Below are positions 4,833-5,001 of a stretch of 5,001 nucleotides of DNA, one piece after another; position 1 is the stretch's first letter; every line of letters starts with the position of its first letter. A program made the position numbers and the translations under genes. The notes under the pieces are model-generated. The model had not been told where the DNA came from. It did no database searches and saw nothing but the letters and a program-made list of their open reading frames with translations. Source of the stretch: Planctomycetota bacterium (lineage in GTDB: Bacteria; Planctomycetota; Planctomycetia; Planctomycetales; Planctomycetaceae); assembly GCA_024278285.1 (NCBI GenBank), contig JAJRTM010000075.1, positions 1 through 5,001 on the forward strand, written 5' to 3'.

Positions 4833-4853
4833 GTAGGGTACGCTGTGCGTACC
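4833..4853 (+). repeat. REP-like unit, type A, third copy
   Basis: This is identical to 1348-1368 and 2235-2255. The match with 2229-2258 extends to 30 nt (4827-4856), including CAGCAA before and CACG after. No intact opposing unit follows; a CTAC at 4871-4874 might be a relic of one. It is therefore a single REP or a decayed doublet. Confidence 0.85.
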
Positions 4854-5001
4854 ACGCGCCGGGTGCCACTCTACGCCGTGAAGTGAAAATTGGTTTGAAA
4901 TGATATAAGTCTTGATGCGACAGAGGGTTTCGCTTTATAAGGCGACTAGCCGAACTGCAATTGTTGTGCCGTTCGATACCCTCTGGAAACCCAAATAGGA
5001 G

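Larger units (their letters stand above)
4581..5001. other. 421-bp gap upstream of mtaB with promoter and repeats
   Basis: It holds the probable mtaB promoter, (GAT)4 at 4605-4616, a repeat at 4731-4763, and a type A unit at 4833-4853. From 4860 to the end I see no convincing gene. CAGAGGGT (4920-4927) and ACCCTCTG (4978-4985) form an 8-bp inverted repeat. The final AGGAG (4997-5001) could be a ribosome binding site for a plus-strand gene starting just beyond the window, but this cannot be tested here. Confidence 0.6.

Noticed and set aside
1348..4855. CRISPR array made of the 21-23-nt repeats
   Set aside because: Copies are hundreds to thousands of bases apart, the internal hairpins vary, there are no regular spacers, and no cas genes are present.
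4918..4992. tRNA-like stretch with TTCGATA and an inverted repeat
   Set aside because: The bases around TTCGATA do not form a 5-bp T-stem, and no acceptor or anticodon arm fits on either strand.
4915..4998. 27-residue plus-strand ORF (MRQRVSLYKATS...) near the right edge
   Set aside because: It has no ribosome binding site, no recognisable motif and a length expected by chance.
4777..5001. Open minus-strand frame of 74 codons running off the right edge
   Set aside because: It reads through the type A repeat, shows no recognisable protein pattern, and its last third is repeat sequence. It is more likely a chance opening, although a gene end from outside cannot be fully excluded.

Overview
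The window looks like a piece of a planctomycete chromosome (Planctomycetales; the genus cannot be fixed from the sequence). The reasons are a secreted-type carboxypeptidase-regulatory-like (transthyretin-fold) protein of a kind abundant in that phylum, a lone STAS protein, gene starts with little or no Shine-Dalgarno sequence, wide gaps between genes, and a high density of short palindromic intergenic repeats. Base composition is moderate and even across the genes, and there is no clear sign of a recently acquired island.

Layout. Positions 1-334 (+) hold the C-terminal part of a small carboxypeptidase-regulatory-like protein that starts outside the window. It converges on a 270-codon minus-strand gene (503-1315) that appears to join a tandem CBS (Bateman) nucleotide-sensing module to a C-terminal HEPN-like domain with an R-x4-H motif. 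Upstream of that gene, also on the minus strand, come thymidylate kinase tmk (1489-2166), a single-domain STAS protein (2406-2786), and the tRNA methylthiotransferase mtaB (3183-4580). All four minus-strand genes are separated by 170-400 bp of repeat-rich DNA, so they are probably separate transcription units rather than one operon. The last 421 bp contain the mtaB promoter region and more repeats, with no convincing gene.

The gaps hold the most unusual structure. One family of 21-nt units has a fixed plan: GTAG, a 6-nt stem, the loop CTGTG, and the complementary 6-nt stem. The stem sequence differs between subfamilies but pairing is largely kept. Two opposed units bound a 101-bp element (2235-2335), and a broken copy lies at 1348-1439. 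This is the architecture of REP/BIME elements mobilised by REP-associated tyrosine (Y1) transposases, although no transposase is present here. A separate 37-bp inverted repeat (2894-3024) has conserved flanks around inner hairpins whose stems differ completely between the arms yet still pair. Another repeat occurs in opposite orientations on either side of mtaB.

Functionally, tmk (dTTP synthesis) and mtaB (tRNA position 37 modification) are housekeeping genes. The STAS protein is probably a partner-switch signalling component. The CBS-HEPN protein is the least explained gene and the best candidate for something new: a possible nucleotide-gated RNase or RNA-binding regulator.
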